From Ciona savignyi (Eukaryota > Chordata > Ascidiacea > Phlebobranchia > Cionidae): DNA of 64,000 nucleotides. Positions 23,894 to 35,795 of this stretch are shown here, one piece after another (position 1 is the stretch's first letter; each line of letters starts with the position of its first letter). Location of the stretch: positions 279,355 through 343,354 of the forward strand of contig CH002093.1 in NCBI GenBank assembly GCA_000149265.1. Direction: 5' to 3'. The notes beneath the pieces were generated by a model that worked only from the letters and a program-made list of their open reading frames with translations, was not told the origin of the DNA and ran no database searches. The position numbers and the translations under genes are program-made.

Positions 23894-23989
23894 GGTCCTT
23901 GCTAGTCTTTTTCAGAGCCTCCATCACCCACTAGTGTTTAAGAGACTTTGAGGGGGTAGTGGCTTCCACGGACCGGTTTCCCACAAAAG

Positions 23990-24837
23990 TGAGAAGACCC
24001 GCCATGTAGTGAGAGCGAAAGTCCATCTTGCGCAGATCTTCAATTGCAGACATCTACTCACCTACACGTAGGTGTGTGCCTTCATCCGTCCCTTCGCCGA
24101 CGTACCCACGGATGTGGAACTTCTCAATCTGAAGTTCGGAGTTCTGGAACCCGAGAAGACGAATAAACTGTTCCGGGTTTGTTCGAACCTTCGGGTCAGA
24201 GACCCAGACATTGTAGACCCGTTCGTTAAGACGATCTTCGGGTCCATTTGCTGTGTAGCCAATGTTCTTACCTGGCATTGGTGGTAAACCACGGATAAAC
24301 CTCCTGAAGGCCGCCAGTGATGCTGCATCCATACAGGTGACCTTCATGGTACCTGTTTTTAGCAGCACATGCCCTTTGGCCTTTATAAGAGGAAGTGTGC
24401 CGTCCAACATGGAGTCTGCCATAGCACTCTCGATGTAGCGGATATCTTTACTCTGCCTTTTTTGTTTAGCTGACCCGCTGGCGCTCAATTTGCCTTCTCA
24501 TGTGGGGGCAGCTGTGGGCATTGAGGTGTTGCTGGGGCCGGGACGGTTGCAGAGATTATCATTGGCTTTCGGGGCTCCGAGTCTTCTGCCGCCGATTTTT
24601 CTCTCTTCTGTACTCTGCCTTGGAAGGTGCTGGCTCACAGGCTTCTCGTGTCCGCCGAATGGAGTTTGCTTAACCACTGTCCGACAAGTCAGACAGCCCC
24701 GCTTGTCCATCGTTAGATTTGAGAGCTTATGCGCCAATGGAGATGTGACCGAAATGACAGCGGAAGCCCAATCGCTATCGCTGAAGGAAGCTTGGGGTGC
24801 CGCAGAGGTTGTAGGGGTTGACGCCGCAGAGCATTAA
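23990..24837 (-). pseudogene. ORF1 region of LINE copy A
   Basis: Reverse frames 24054-24488 and 24498-24737 match ORF1 of copy C (34198-35329): a polar N part with HKLSNLTM, then a folded C part with FRRFIRGLPPMPGKNIGYTA and FIRLLGFQNSELQIEKFHIR. The function of this ORF1 domain is not known to me beyond being the expected nucleic-acid-binding partner of ORF2. An internal deletion relative to copy C removes the Ser/Thr/Pro-rich linker, and the frame is interrupted. Confidence 0.7.
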
Positions 24838-25593
24838 ATGCTCGCTTTGTCTGGGTTTGCTTCCGGTTGGTCAGCCAACCTCGATAAGGAGGTGGACGGA
24901 CGGACAAACCATCATCTAAGGGACGGACAAACCATCATCAGCGGGGTTGTTTTTCTTGATTTTTTTCCTGTTCCATGCTATACAATAGGGTTTTTGCCCC
25001 CTCTAGGGTCCGACTTACGTTCTCGGCACGACCGAGGCAACAAGGCCAGGCAAAACGCCCTCCCGCAGTTTCGGCTCTCCATAGGACCCCGACCAGCTTT
25101 CAACAGCTCCAGCCGACCCTCGTACACACATGTGGAATCAGCCCACTGAGACTCCATTGATATGTCTACGACTGAACTTGATCTTCGCAAAGGTTTACCC
25201 CGTAGTAGCCGAGGCGCTACTCTCGGTACCGCTGTGCTCCTAGTGCGCCAACTTCCAAAGTACCGTGTTGGAGTTACATCACTTATCTGAAGTGACGTAA
25301 TCCTCAAGCACCAGGTGGCCTTTGCAGTTCGGAAGCCGCATAAACTGGCCAGAGCTAGAACCAAGTTATCCCTGCCGTGGGTGGGGTCGAGAAATTCCCT
25401 TTTCACATACCATTACAGTAGCTTAACGGTAACCCGAAAGTGGATTGCAGCTTTGTCAGTACCTCACCTTCGACCTTACCCCCATGGGTGACCCTGCCAG
25501 GGGTAGAAAATTCCACCCCCGATGGCATTGCTCTTGGGTTCATTGGAAACACAAACCCCCCTACCACGCTAAGGTGGAAATCGATAGAGAGGA

Positions 25594-26530
25594 AACGGGT
25601 CTTACAATTTTAATCAGATTTGGTGGAATGTAAGTGCATAGTCACTGATTTAACACTTATAAAAAATAATGAAATTACCTAGGGAAATACCCCCCAAAAT
25701 AGGATATGGTCTCAAATAATGATTGTGACAAGCATGCCATGTCGCCCGACATCTACCAAAAGGAGTAATGAAATCGCAATGAAAATTGGACATTTGTAAG
25801 TCAACATGGTCTAAATATTTAGAAACCAAAAATTTGGGTAATGAATCTGGAAGAATTCCCCTCCAACGTTAAAAAACCAAAACATTTTTTTTCTAATAAA
25901 TTCGATTTTGCGGCCATAGCGCTTGAACGGCTGCTATATTTTAAAAAAATTCGGTTAAATGTTAAAACATTAGACATTCTGTGCCAATTAAATAAAGAAA
26001 ACATTTACTGAGGTTAATTTCCATGAAAACGAACATATGTTCCTGAATTATGATTGTGACAGGCATGCCATATCCCACTGACATCTCCAACAAGAAGTCG
26101 ACAAATCAGATTAAAACTTTAAGAATTGCTACATAACATGACTTACTTATGTAAAAACAAAAACTTATCTATTAAACCTAGGGGAATTCCCTGAAATAAT
26201 GAAAAATTAAAGCGGAATTTTTGGGAATTTAGCTTTATTTCAATTCACTAGCGCTTGAAAAAAAGCTATAGTTTAAACATTTGTGGTGAATTGTTCGTAA
26301 ATTTAGGACGTTTATTCTTTATTTAACTTAATATTGAAAATATATTTGGCATGTTAACTTTCGGACCCATGAATTTATGCTTGCAGAAACAAAAACTACA
26401 CACTCAGTGTAAACAATACAAATTATGGTTAGGGACCCTGTAGCATGAATATACGGTATACAACATGTGTTTTAGAAATAGTGATGGTTAAACACGTGGT
26501 TGACACTCTCTAGTTAGAGTTGAAAACACT
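25594..26530 (-). repeat. Composite repeat copy A, right part
   Basis: Continues the host repeat interrupted at 20153, starting with the second copy of the 13-bp duplication. It passes through two more degraded 336-bp-type units and ends at the head motif AACACGTGGTTGACACTCTC (about 26493-26512), which is the complement of the head at 53990. The total composite without the LINE is about 1.7 kb. Confidence 0.72.
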
Positions 26531-27040
26531 TTCTTAAAGGACGACCTATGTAGTTTTTTGGGCTCGCGCTTTTTGTTTGTTTACTTACCGGGACGTTAGC
26601 TGAGTTTGTTTCAGAGTGTGGCCCCTAAATGTCCCTGGCGAGCTGCGCAGCGAAAAGTCTACTTTCTACAGAACAACTACTAATTATTATATTAGCCAAG
26701 ATTCGTAAAGTCTTGATTTCAAACTTGAAGTCTAACTCTTGATTCATTTTAGTTGTATTTTGCGCCTCATTATGCAATCATGCATTACAATGTGGTGTCA
26801 TGTATGTTAATTCGTGATAAATGTTATCTAATCGACGTGTGCGTTTGCCGACCGCAATCAGTTGTACATGTCTGTTGAGCTTAAAAAGCTGCCGTGCCTC
26901 TATAATTTTCTGTCTTCTACGCAGTAATTAACAAACGTCGCTACGAATCCATTGTATACTGGTAATGCGCAACTTTGCAGTTTGATGAAGTAGTTTTCTT
27001 TATAAACCATTTGGATGTATAAAAGGCAAATCGTCATGAA
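26530..27040. other. Intron or intergenic DNA, no feature recognised
   Basis: AT-rich sequence without open frames, splice-bounded exons or recognised repeats, lying inside the presumed large NLR intron. Confidence 0.45.
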
Positions 27041-27049
27041 GATATTCCT

Positions 27050-27608
27050 ACCTAATTTATTAAAGTTGGGAATTCTATAATTTCTCCCATCTTAAGTGAA
27101 ATATTTAATACTTGTGTAAAGCAAGGGATTTATCCCGATTTCTTAGAAAATGCAGAAGTTATTCCCATATTTAAAAATGGCCTAGATAACTTAAGCACAA
27201 ACTCGTCTAATTAAATATCTTGATAAGCATAAGTTATTATCAAATCATCAATATGGCTTTCGAGAAAAATGCTCAACCACTCTTGCTGTGGCGGATAAAA
27301 CCAATATGTTGTTATCTAACACTGACAAATGTCTCTATAGCTGTGGTATTTTTATTGATCTATCAAAAGCTTTTGATAGGGTTAATTAACCATTTTAAAC
27401 TTTTAGCTAAACTTCAACACTGCTATGAAATACGTGGCGTTGAGTTAGATTTATTTAAAAATTACCTGATTAATAGATCCCAATATACATTTGTTCATAT
27501 TGTTCGCTTAGTATTACACCTGTGTTATGTAGTCTACCCCAAGGGTCTACCCTAGGTCCGCCACTTTTTTATGTATATTAATGATTTGCCTTAGTTTTAA
27601 ATTTTGTC
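27050..27608 (+). pseudogene. L2-like LINE RT fragment, copy 1 (cut by gap)
   Basis: Forward frames read FLENAEVIPIFKNG (27140-27180), then after stops a palm with CGIFIDLSKAFDRV and INRSQYTFVH and a following GSTLGPPLFYVYINDL, ending at the N gap. The frame changes several times. It matches 28195-28560 base for base over about 370 bases with only a few differences, including shared defects such as the same stop-creating GGTTAATTAACC. Confidence 0.82.
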
Positions 27609-27708
27609 NNNNNNNNNNNNNNNNNNNNNNNNNNNNNNNNNNNNNNNNNNNNNNNNNNNNNNNNNNNNNNNNNNNNNNNNNNNNNNNNNNNNNNNNNNNN
27701 NNNNNNNN
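27609..27708. other. Assembly gap (100 N)
   Basis: Exactly 100 N, the usual placeholder for a gap of unknown size. It cuts the first of two nearly identical LINE fragments. Confidence 0.99.
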
Positions 27709-28049
27709 TTTACGTCTAGATACCCATTTTTTGTATAACTCGAACCTTTGGCTCCAATCCGGGTGGTTAGAACCCGCCGGAACATAAATATTTTTTATAT
27801 TGGGTCGGCTTATATACACACAACCTTATTGTAGACGAGAACAACACTGACTAGCGACGTTATTATTCCTATATTGTATATAGGCCTTTAAAAAACTATG
27901 GCACGTAATACCCGTAATGCGTTTCTCGATACCGAAAGCGCACATCTATCGTGCAAAAGCATCCGATCATTTTTTAAAGTGGGAGGTCGGAAATACTAAA
28001 TACATCATAGCCTAACAACAACATTATCTCATCATTAGTCCTATACACT

Positions 28050-28190
28050 TTAAAGGGGAACTGAAGTCAATTTTAAGAATATCCTAATAAATGGAAAAAA
28101 ATACGCTGATTTCAAAAATCAAATCAGTTTCTTCCAATATTTTTTTGTTAAAAAGTTATGAGCAGTATATGCATTTCATTTTATGTGATA
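28050..28190 (+). repeat. Dispersed repeat R3, copy 1
   Basis: Begins CTTTAAAGGGGAACTGAAGTC and contains AATACGCTGATTTCAAAAAT. The same run occurs at 62371-62510 with very few changes. Non-coding, probably the end of a non-autonomous element; at 62371 it sits inside a retroelement gag region. Confidence 0.7.
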
Positions 28191-28194
28191 AGCG

Positions 28195-28940
28195 ATTCCT
28201 CGATATGGCTCTCTAGAAAAATGCTCGACCACTCTTGCTGTGGCGGATATAACCAATATGGTATTATCTAACACTGACAAATGTCTCTATAGCTGTGGTA
28301 TTTTTATTGATCTATCAAAAGCTTTTGATAGGGTTAATTAACCATTTTAAACTTTTAGCTAAACTTCAACACTGCTATGAAATACGTGGCGTTGAGTTAG
28401 ATTTATTTAAAAATTACCTGATTAATAGATCCCAATATACATTTGTTCATATTGTTCGCTTAGTATTACACCTGTGTTATGTAGTCTACCCCAAGGGTCT
28501 ACCCTAGGTCCGCCACTTTTTTATGTATATTAATGATTTGCCCTTAGTTTTAAATTTTGTCACCAAACTGTTTGCTGATGACACAGTTTTGTGTATGTCA
28601 AGCAAATGTCCTTACTGTGACGTCATCTATTCTAGCGTGCATCATACTGAAATGAACATTGTTTATTATTAATAATAATAACAACCTTATTCGATCTCAA
28701 TCAGCCAAATATTTGGGTGTCTGTCCTGTTAGATGAAAAGCTCAATTGGAACTGTCATGTTCTCAATCTCTCTCAAAAGTTAGCTAGATATTGCGGTATA
28801 ATGTTCAAACTGCGTAGATATGTTGGTAACAAAACTCTTTACTACTCTCTAGTCTACTCTCAATTACAATATGGTATAGTCTGTTGGGGTGCTTTTAATA
28901 AAAAAAACTCCAAGATGCCATGTCACCCCTTTGTTTAGTG
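28195..28940 (+). pseudogene. L2-like LINE RT fragment, copy 2
   Basis: Repeats copy 1 and continues past it: RT palm with CGIFIDLSKAFDRV, then KLFADDTVLCMSS (FADD catalytic motif, about 28565-28610), then a thumb with LDEKLNWNCHVLN and LVYSQLQYGIVCWG (28717-28938). Stops and frame changes are present. This is the same LINE group as the antisense remnant at 17686-18850. Confidence 0.83.
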
Positions 28941-29510
28941 ATCTTAAAATACTCAAACTGTATGATATTTATGAATTGGAGTCGAAAAGCTAATGTAGAA
29001 GTTTCATAACATGAAACTCTTCCCGATTCGTTTAATGTGATCATATTCCAACGACTTTGTATCTGTGCTCTTAATCATATCACTAGACAAGTGGTACATC
29101 CTGACTATTTTGTTTCATTATTCTTGTTTCATTCATTACTTAGCCTTAAAAGATTGCGACCGAAGCTGTCAGTATCAGTATATTCGCTATTTACGGAGAT
29201 GGAAACTAAATTTTAAGGTTTTAGCCCTTTTCAACATCGTTTCACCGCTGATAAATCCTAATTGTAACAAAAGCAACAAAATAGTACGAATCTCATTTGC
29301 GCACGGTGCTAGTTTAACACTGTTTGAACTTGGATGTAAACACGGCGGTAAAGGTTAGTGAAAATAGCATTTAGTTTGCATTTTTAACCTGTCCCGTCGG
29401 ACAAGCGCCGGGCAATATTTACTTGTCCCACGCAATAAATCAGCTGTCCCGTACAGGCGGACAAGGGTGTATGTCGAGCCCTGGAGAAATAAAAACCTTA
29501 TATATTCCAG

Positions 29511-29669
29511 ATCAAAAAGTTAGAGTTGAATGGAACAGAGCTGGGAAATGTAGCTGAATGCCTGGTTCCTCATATTCAACATATTGATGAACTTACATTA
29601 TGGAATTGCAAACAAGTGAACGATTGTATGCGGGATTTGTGCATAGCTATTAATGATCGACCGAACAAG
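29511..29669 (+). CDS. NLR-like gene, LRR exon 1
   Basis: A 159-base exon from TATATTCCAG| to AAG|GTAAATAT, open in phase 0 at both ends (53 residues). It reads IKKLELNGTELGNVAECLVP, then HIDELTLWNCKQVND, a ribonuclease-inhibitor-type LRR pair (L-x-L-x-x-N/C spacing). It is the most divergent of the LRR exons and lacks the GRLDD block of the others. Phase-0 entry suits the NACHT exon donor at 16943. Confidence 0.72.
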
Positions 29670-30447
29670 GTAAATATTGCGAACAATACTTCAAGTAGCT
29701 CCACATGAACTGATTAATTATATATGTGCTATTACAGTGTTGTTGTACAGCAGTTCTATTATACACAATATGCTGCAATAGCTCAGGTATTATCAATTCT
29801 GTCCATTATTAGAATTACCATTATATTTCTACTAATTTATTTAGATCGGACAGTGACTTCCTGATTTGGGTATGAAATAAAAAATAAAACAAAAATAAAT
29901 AAATGATAACCTTGCATTACGACTTCAACATTAATTCGTCCTCGGATATAAGCTGCAAGATCAAATGTACCACTGTCCGCTGTGTTTGCTACGTAGCTTC
30001 TCAGTGATTTGATTAAAAGCACAAGCAAAGCTTAAACAATTATAAACCTACGAAATACCCACCATTTTCCTTTTACTAGGACATTTTAAAATGCTGGTGT
30101 ACTAGTCGGTTTTATTTTTGTTTAATCTGGCAAGGTTCTCACCCATTATGAGCTCGTCCCTAAGACTGTTCTTGTATAATTTGGTTAAGTTCCATGATAC
30201 CCTGCTGTAACAACTATCACCAGCGAATCACCATACAGTACTAAAACGGGCTATTATATTAATAAAATAAACAAAGATATTAAATCCTATTTTGCTTCAA
30301 ATATTCCAGCTGCTAGGTTGTTATAACTTGGTTTATTTCAAATGAATATTCAAATTTGTTTCATTGATATATGATTAGAATATAAATAAATAATTTAATC
30401 GACAGGGTATATTCATTGTGGAGTTTTAACTTTACTACTCCACGCAG

Positions 30448-30612
30448 ATCAAACTTACAGTGAGAAGCTGTGGGAGGTTGGATGACCACGCAGCACAATG
30501 CCTGGCTGGGTGTCTTGGCAAAATATCGGAACTGGATTTGAATTGGAACAACCTTTCACCAAAAGGTCAACGTATGTTACAAGAAGCAATACAACAACTC
30601 CCTTCTCCCCAG
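30448..30612 (+). CDS. NLR-like gene, LRR exon 2
   Basis: A 165-base, 55-residue exon bounded by CACGCAG| and CCCCAG|GTAAGC, phase 0 on both sides. It reads IKLTVRSCGRLDDHAAQCLA, then GKISELDLNWNNLSPKGQRM and LQEAIQQLPSPQ: two RI-type LRRs. Human NLRP LRR exons are similarly symmetric (about 171 bases). Its upstream intron (30079-30447) is a near copy of 30669-31039 before exon 3. Confidence 0.85.
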
Positions 30613-31039
30613 GTAAGCCTCATTTTCATGTGTTGTATAAAACTTTGATGTATCATTTCCTTGTAACTAGGACATTTTAAAATGACGGTGTACCCTTCGG
30701 ATTTATTTTTATTTAATCTTGCAAGGTTTTTTTAACCCATTATGGGCTCGTCCTTAAGACCGTACGTGTATAATTTGGTTAAGTTCCAGGATACCCTGCT
30801 GTAACAACTATCACCAGTGAATCACCATACAATTCCAACACGGGCTACTATATTAATAATATGTACAAAGATATTAAATCATGTTTTCCCCCCAATATTC
30901 CAGCTGCTAAGTATTTATAGTTTTTTTTATATTTCAAAAAAATATTCAAGTTGGTTTAATTAATAGTTAGTTTTTGACCATATAACAAAATCCACTGAAT
31001 ATATTCATTGTGGAGTTTTAACTTTCACGTTCTACACAG

Positions 31040-31219
31040 ATCAAACTTACAGTGAGAATTGATTGGATGCCAGGTGGTGAGTGGTTGGATGAACACGGAG
31101 CACAGTGTCTGGCTGGTTGTGTTGGCAAAATATCAGAACTGGATTTGAACTGGAACAAACTTTCACGAAGAGGTCAACTTATGTTGCAAAAAGCAATACA
31201 ACAACTCCCTTCTTCCCAG
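31040..31219 (+). CDS. NLR-like gene, LRR exon 3
   Basis: A 180-base, 60-residue exon bounded by TCTACACAG| and CCCAG|GTATGC, phase 0. It reads IKLTVRIDWMPGGEWLDEHG, then GKISELDLNWNKLSRRGQLM. It is five residues longer than exon 2, in the loop where exons 4 and 5 carry the minisatellite. Arose with its upstream intron by a roughly 591-bp tandem duplication. Confidence 0.85.
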
Positions 31220-31514
31220 GTATGCTGTTTGGGTAATCATCATTGAAATTATCTTATTTCATTTCTTTATTTAATATAATTCAAATTTACTTCAAAAGAG
31301 GTACAAATGCATTATAAAACTTTTTGTTTACACCTAAAAAATTAGGTATTTAATTATTTTAAAACACAATTTTGCCATGAAAAGAAACTAATGTTTAAAT
31401 AATCAAATAATTTGTTCCACTTGATCAATTAATAAATAGTGACCATCAAAAAGTACCAAAATGGGAGCCAACTGTTGTGGTTAGAACAAGGTTAATTTAT
31501 ACAATAGCTTATAT

Positions 31515-31650
31515 ACCAGATTTTAGTTTAGTTTATTCATTTTTGCCCCAGTTTTTAAAAAAGGCAAAAGAATATAATCACGACACAGGAACGAAAAAGC
31601 ACGGGAAAACGAACAGTCGTTAAAACACGTCATCAAAAAAAGGATATAAA
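31515..31650 (+). repeat. Dispersed repeat R2, copy 1
   Basis: Contains TAGTTTAGTTTATTCATTTT, AATATAATCACGACACAGGA and AACGAACAGTCGTTAAAACA. Copies: 33045-33165 (forward) and 43180-43316 (reverse). No coding frame. In the NLR gene it follows LRR exon introns and precedes the composite repeat twice. Confidence 0.72.
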
Positions 31651-32344
31651 TTAATAACTTGAAAGCGTCAACCACGTGTTTAACCACGACTATTTGTAAA
31701 ACACATTTTGTATGCCATATATTCATGCTACAGGGACCCTAATCACAATTTGTATTTTATACACCGAATATATAGTTTGTTTCTGCAAGCATAAACGCAT
31801 GGGTCCCATAGTTAAAAAAATAAAGGTCTTAAATTTACGAACATTTACCCACAAATGTTTTAAATTAAAGCTTCTTTTCAAGCGCTGTAGTAAAATAAAG
31901 CTAAATTCCCAAAACAGCCCAATTTATTTTTTTATGGTTTCAGGGAATTTCCCCTGGGTTTAGTAGATAAGTTTATGTTTTTATAAGTGACTCATATTAT
32001 GTAACAATTCTTAGAAATTTTAATGTAATTTATAGACTCCTATTGGAGATGTCATTGCGCTATGGCATGCCTGTCACAATCATAATTTAGGAACATATCG
32101 TCGTTCAAGGAAATCAACCTAATTTAGAGTTTTTTTTAATGGCATAGAGTGTCTAATGTTCTTACATTTCACTAAATCTGATCAAAATTTGAGCAGCCAT
32201 TCATGCGCTATGACCCAAAAAGCTAATTTATTAGAAAAAAACGCGTTTTGGTTTTTAACGTTTTCATTACTCAAAATTTTGTTTTGTGCATATCTAGACC
32301 ATGTTATCTTTCTTAAAAATGTCAAATTTTCATTGCGATTTTAG
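31650..32344 (+). repeat. Composite repeat copy B (truncated)
   Basis: Starts with the head AGCGTCAACCACGTGTTTAA, followed by CATGCTACAGGGACCC and GCATGGGTCCCATAG-type blocks, then about one and a half 336-bp units (TCAGGGAATTTCCCCTGGG, CTGTCACAATCATAAT). It stops abruptly 55 bases before LRR exon 4, so it lies in an NLR intron. Confidence 0.78.
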
Positions 32345-32399
32345 TAATCTTTAACATTATTTATTCATTGTGTAGTTTTAACATTCATGTTCTACACAG

Positions 32400-32594
32400 A
32401 TTAAACTTACAATGAGAATCGATGAGAGGTTGGATGATGGGAGGTGGGGTGATGGGAGGTTGGATGACCATGCAGCACAATGTCTGGCTAGGTGTGTTGG
32501 AAAAATATCGGAACTGGATTTGGACTGGAACAAACTTTCACCAGAAGGTCAACGTATGTTGCAAGAAGCAATACAACAACTTCCTTCTCCCCAG
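32400..32594 (+). CDS. NLR-like gene, LRR exon 4
   Basis: A 195-base, 65-residue exon bounded by TCTACACAG| and CCCCAG|GTAAGC, phase 0. It reads IKLTMRIDERLDDGRWGDGR, then LDDHAAQCLARCVGKISELD. It is ten residues longer than exon 2 through two extra 15-base units of the GGTTGGATGATGGGA type. Its flanking introns match those of exon 5. Confidence 0.85.
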
Positions 32595-33044
32595 GTAAGC
32601 CTCAGTTTTATGTGATGTTGTGTATGATTGATGTGTTTTGGATTGAAGCTATGTGGGCCATAATGATGGAAGTTCTAGTTTTTAGTTGTTTAAACAAATA
32701 TGCTGCAAATTTTATATTCAAAATAATTAAAAAAGCATTATCCAACATTTTTGAATACACACAAACAATTAAACAAAAGTATTAGTTATAGACCTATTTT
32801 CTATGTGCATAGTCAAATAAAGGAAAATAAATTAGTTAACTTTGTTGTAATATAATTATGTATTTAAATATTTTAAAACAAAATTTTGCCATGAAAAGAA
32901 ACTAATGTTTGAATAATTAAATATTTTGTTCCACTAGATCAATTAATAAATAGTGACTATCAAAGGGAAGAAACAAAATGAGAGCCAACTCTTATGGTTG
33001 GAACCAGATTACTTCAAACAATAGCTTATATACTACAGTTTTTT

Positions 33045-33165
33045 TTAGTTTATTCATTTATTGACTCAGTTTTTAAAAATGGCAAACGAATATAATCACG
33101 ACACAGGAACGAAAAAAGACGGCAAAACGAACATTCGTTAAAACACGTCAGTAAAAAAGTTAATA
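33045..33165 (+). repeat. Dispersed repeat R2, copy 2
   Basis: Matches 31515-31650 (CAAACGAATATAATCACGAC, CGAAAAAAGACGGCAAAACG). It again sits between an LRR-exon downstream intron and the head of a composite repeat, which suggests that exon, intron, R2 and composite were copied as one block. Confidence 0.7.
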
Positions 33166-33577
33166 TCTATAGAGTATCAACCACTTGTTTAACCACCACT
33201 ATTTGTAAAACTCATTGTATGCCATAAATCCATGCTACAGGGTTCCTAACCACAATTTGTATTTTATGCACCGGGAATGTAGTTTGTTTCTGCAAGCATA
33301 AACGCATGGGGCCCTGTGGTAACAATCTTGTTATCCACGTTCATTGCCCAACATATTTATTGTCAGATATGTGCACGTCAGGTCCATGTTATTCAAAATT
33401 CTGGAAACTTTTAAACGGACTGCAATAGTTTTGTTTCTGCAAGCATAAACGAATGGGTCCCATAGTTATTAAACCAAGCTTCTTTTCATGTGTAGTTAAA
33501 AAAAGAATATTCGTGTTAGATTTACGAACATTTCACAACGAATGTTTAAAATTAAAGCCTCTTGTCATGCGCTGTAG
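33165..33577 (+). repeat. Composite repeat copy C, left part
   Basis: Starts at AGAGTATCAACCACTTGTTT and runs through the GGGGCCCTG/GGGTCCCATAG blocks, ending at GCGCTGTA where LINE copy C is inserted. Continues at 38467 on the other side of the LINE. Confidence 0.78.
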
Positions 33578-34197
33578 ACCTCTCTATGGATTGCCACCTT
33601 AACGTGGTAGGGGGGTTTGAGTTTCCAATGAACCCAAGAGCAATGCCATCGGGGGTGGAATTTTCTACCCCTGGCAGGGTCACCCATGGTGGTAAGGTCG
33701 AAAGTGTGGAACTGACAAAGCTGCAATCCACTTTCGGGTTACCGTTAAGCTACTGTAATGGTATGTGAAAGGGGAATTTCTCGACCACACCCACGGCAGG
33801 GATAACTTGGTTCTAGCCCTGGCCAGTTTATGCGGCTTCCGAACTGCAAAGGCCACCTGGTGCTTGAGGATTACGCCACTTCAGATAAGTGGTGTAACTC
33901 CGACACGGTACTTTGGGGGTTGGCGCACTAGGAGCACCGCGGTACCGAGAGTAGCGCCTCGGCTACTAGGGGGTAAACCCTTGCGAGGATGCGAGGATCA
34001 AGTCCAGTCGTAGACATATCAATGGCCTGAGTCTCAGTGGGCTGATTCCCCATCTGTGTACGAGGGTCGGCGGAAGCTGTTGAAAGCTGGTCGGGGTCCT
34101 ACGGAGAGCCGAAACTGCGGGAGGGCATATTGCCTGACCTTGTTGCCTCGGCCGTGCCGAGAACGTAAGTCGGACCCTAGAGAGGGCAAAAACCCTA

Positions 34198-35329
34198 TTG
34201 TATAGCATGGAACAGGAAAAAAATCAACAAAAACAACCCGCTGATGATGGTTTGTCCTCCACATCCTTATCGAGGTTGGCCGACAAACCGGAGGCAAAAC
34301 CAGACAAAGCGTGCAATCAATGCTCTGCGGCGTCAGCCCCTACAACCTCTGCGGCACCCCAAGCTTCCTTCAGCAATAGCGATGGAGTTTCCGCTGTCAC
34401 TTCGGTGACATCTCCACTGGCGCATAAGCTCTCAAATCTAACGATGGAGCAAGCGGAGCTGTCTGACTTGTCGGACAGTGGTGAAGCAAACTCCATTCGG
34501 CGGACACGAGAAGCCTGTGAGCCAGCACCTTCCAAGGCAGAGTACAGAAGAGAGAAAAATCGGTGGCAGAAGGCTCGGAGCCCGAAAAGCCAATGATAAT
34601 CTCTGCAACCGTCCCGGCCCCAGCAACACCTCAATGCCCACAGCTGCACCCTCTGGGAAAGGCAAAGTTAGCGCCTGCAAAACTTCCTCTTCCACCACCC
34701 CTACTCCGGCCACAAAAAAGCCCCGTGGTCCATCTGCGTCGTCCACACGAGCTACGTCATATGCAGATGCAGAAAACAGCAGCCTTAGACTTGATGTTCT
34801 ACCCGCTAGCGGGTCAGAAAGTCTTGTCCAGGCTGATATCCGCTACATCGAGAGTGCTGTGGCAGACTCCATGTTGGACAACACACTTCCTCTTATAAAG
34901 GCCAAAGGGCTTGTGTTGCTAAAAACAGGTACCATGAAGGTCACCTGTATGGATGCAGCATCACTGGTGGCCTTCAGGAGGTTTATCCGTGGTTTACCAC
35001 CAATGTTAGGTAAGAACATTGGCTACACAGCAAATGGTCCCGAAGATCGTTTTAACGAACGGGTCTACACTGTCTGGGTCTCTGACCCGAAGTTTCGAAC
35101 AAACCCGGAACGGTTTATTCGTCTTCTCGGGTTCCAGAACTTTGAACTTCCGATTGAGAAGTTTCACGTCCGTGGGTACGTCGGCGAAGTGACGGAAGAA
35201 GGCGCACACCTACGTGTAGGTGTGGAGATATCTGCAATTGAAGATCTGCGCAAGATGGACTTCAGCGCTCACTACATCGCGGGTCTTCTTACTTTTGTGG
35301 GAAACCGGTCCGTGGAAGCCACTCCCTGA
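34198..35329 (+). pseudogene. ORF1 of LINE copy C
   Basis: First frame (34198-34596) starts MEQEKNQQKQPADDG and includes HKLSNLTMEQAELSDLSDSG. The reading then moves to the frame of 34478-35329, Ser/Thr/Pro-rich then folded: LVLLKTGTMKVTCMDAASLV, FRRFIRGLPPMLGKNIGYTA, FIRLLGFQNFELPIEKFHVR. A frame change near 34585 separates the parts. It ends with TGA four bases before the ORF2 ATG (TGAAAATGA junction), so ORF2 was probably translated by reinitiation or readthrough in the active parent. No zinc knuckle is seen in this ORF1. Confidence 0.75.
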
Positions 35330-35331
35330 AA

Positions 35332-35791
35332 ATGACTAGCAAGGACCTTGTTCTTTGCCAGATCAACTTGCACCATTGTATAGCAGCCGCCCAACAATTA
35401 ATGGGTCGGTTCCAAACAATGGGGCAAACACCACTTGCCCTCATACAGGAACCATACTGTAAGCGAGGAAAAGTGGCCTTTGTTCCTCAGAATGCTTGCT
35501 GCTTTTCTGATCCTAATTCAAGCAAGCCACGTGCTTGCATCCTGTCTGCAAAGAATCGGCGTGGCCCAATTCATGGATAGAGACACCTGCACAATTGCAA
35601 TTGCAGACAACACTAACAGCAAAAACCCTGTTGTTTTCTGTTCTGTTTACATGGCTGGTGTGCGAGACGCTCCCACCGGAAAGCTCTTAAGCTTAAGACT
35701 CCTGCCGCATGGGATGAGTCCAAGGCAAGCACCCGAGCTTACAAAATGCCATTCGCTCCAGAAAACGAGCGTCTTGGCGCAAACTGTGTGA
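35332..35791 (+). pseudogene. Endonuclease of LINE copy C (internally deleted)
   Basis: Starts MTSKDLVLCQINLHHC and has PLALIQEPYCKRGK with the catalytic Glu, then after a shift FCSVYMAG. At about 35658 the sequence jumps directly to the block that in copy A lies near 22955, omitting the C-terminal active-site strand (GTDGN-type) and its flank, about 600 bases. The endonuclease is therefore incomplete, which by itself should block insertion in cis. Confidence 0.8.
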
Positions 35792-35795
35792 AGAG

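Larger units (their letters stand above)
20154..25593 (-). mobile_element. RNase-H-bearing LINE, copy A (near full length, dead)
   Basis: About 5.4-kb non-LTR element on the minus strand: 5' UTR, ORF1, then endonuclease, RT, RNase H, a Cys-His finger and a TAATG-type tail. RNase H plus these domains point to the I superfamily (I/LOA-like). It interrupts composite repeat A and is flanked by a 13-bp direct repeat, AACGGGTGTTACA at 20141-20153 and AACGGGTCTTACA at 25594-25606 (12/13). Frames are broken many times, and the RT catalytic YADD reads YAGD here. It is the partner of copy C (33578-38466, plus strand) and fragment 43348-43906. Confidence 0.88.
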
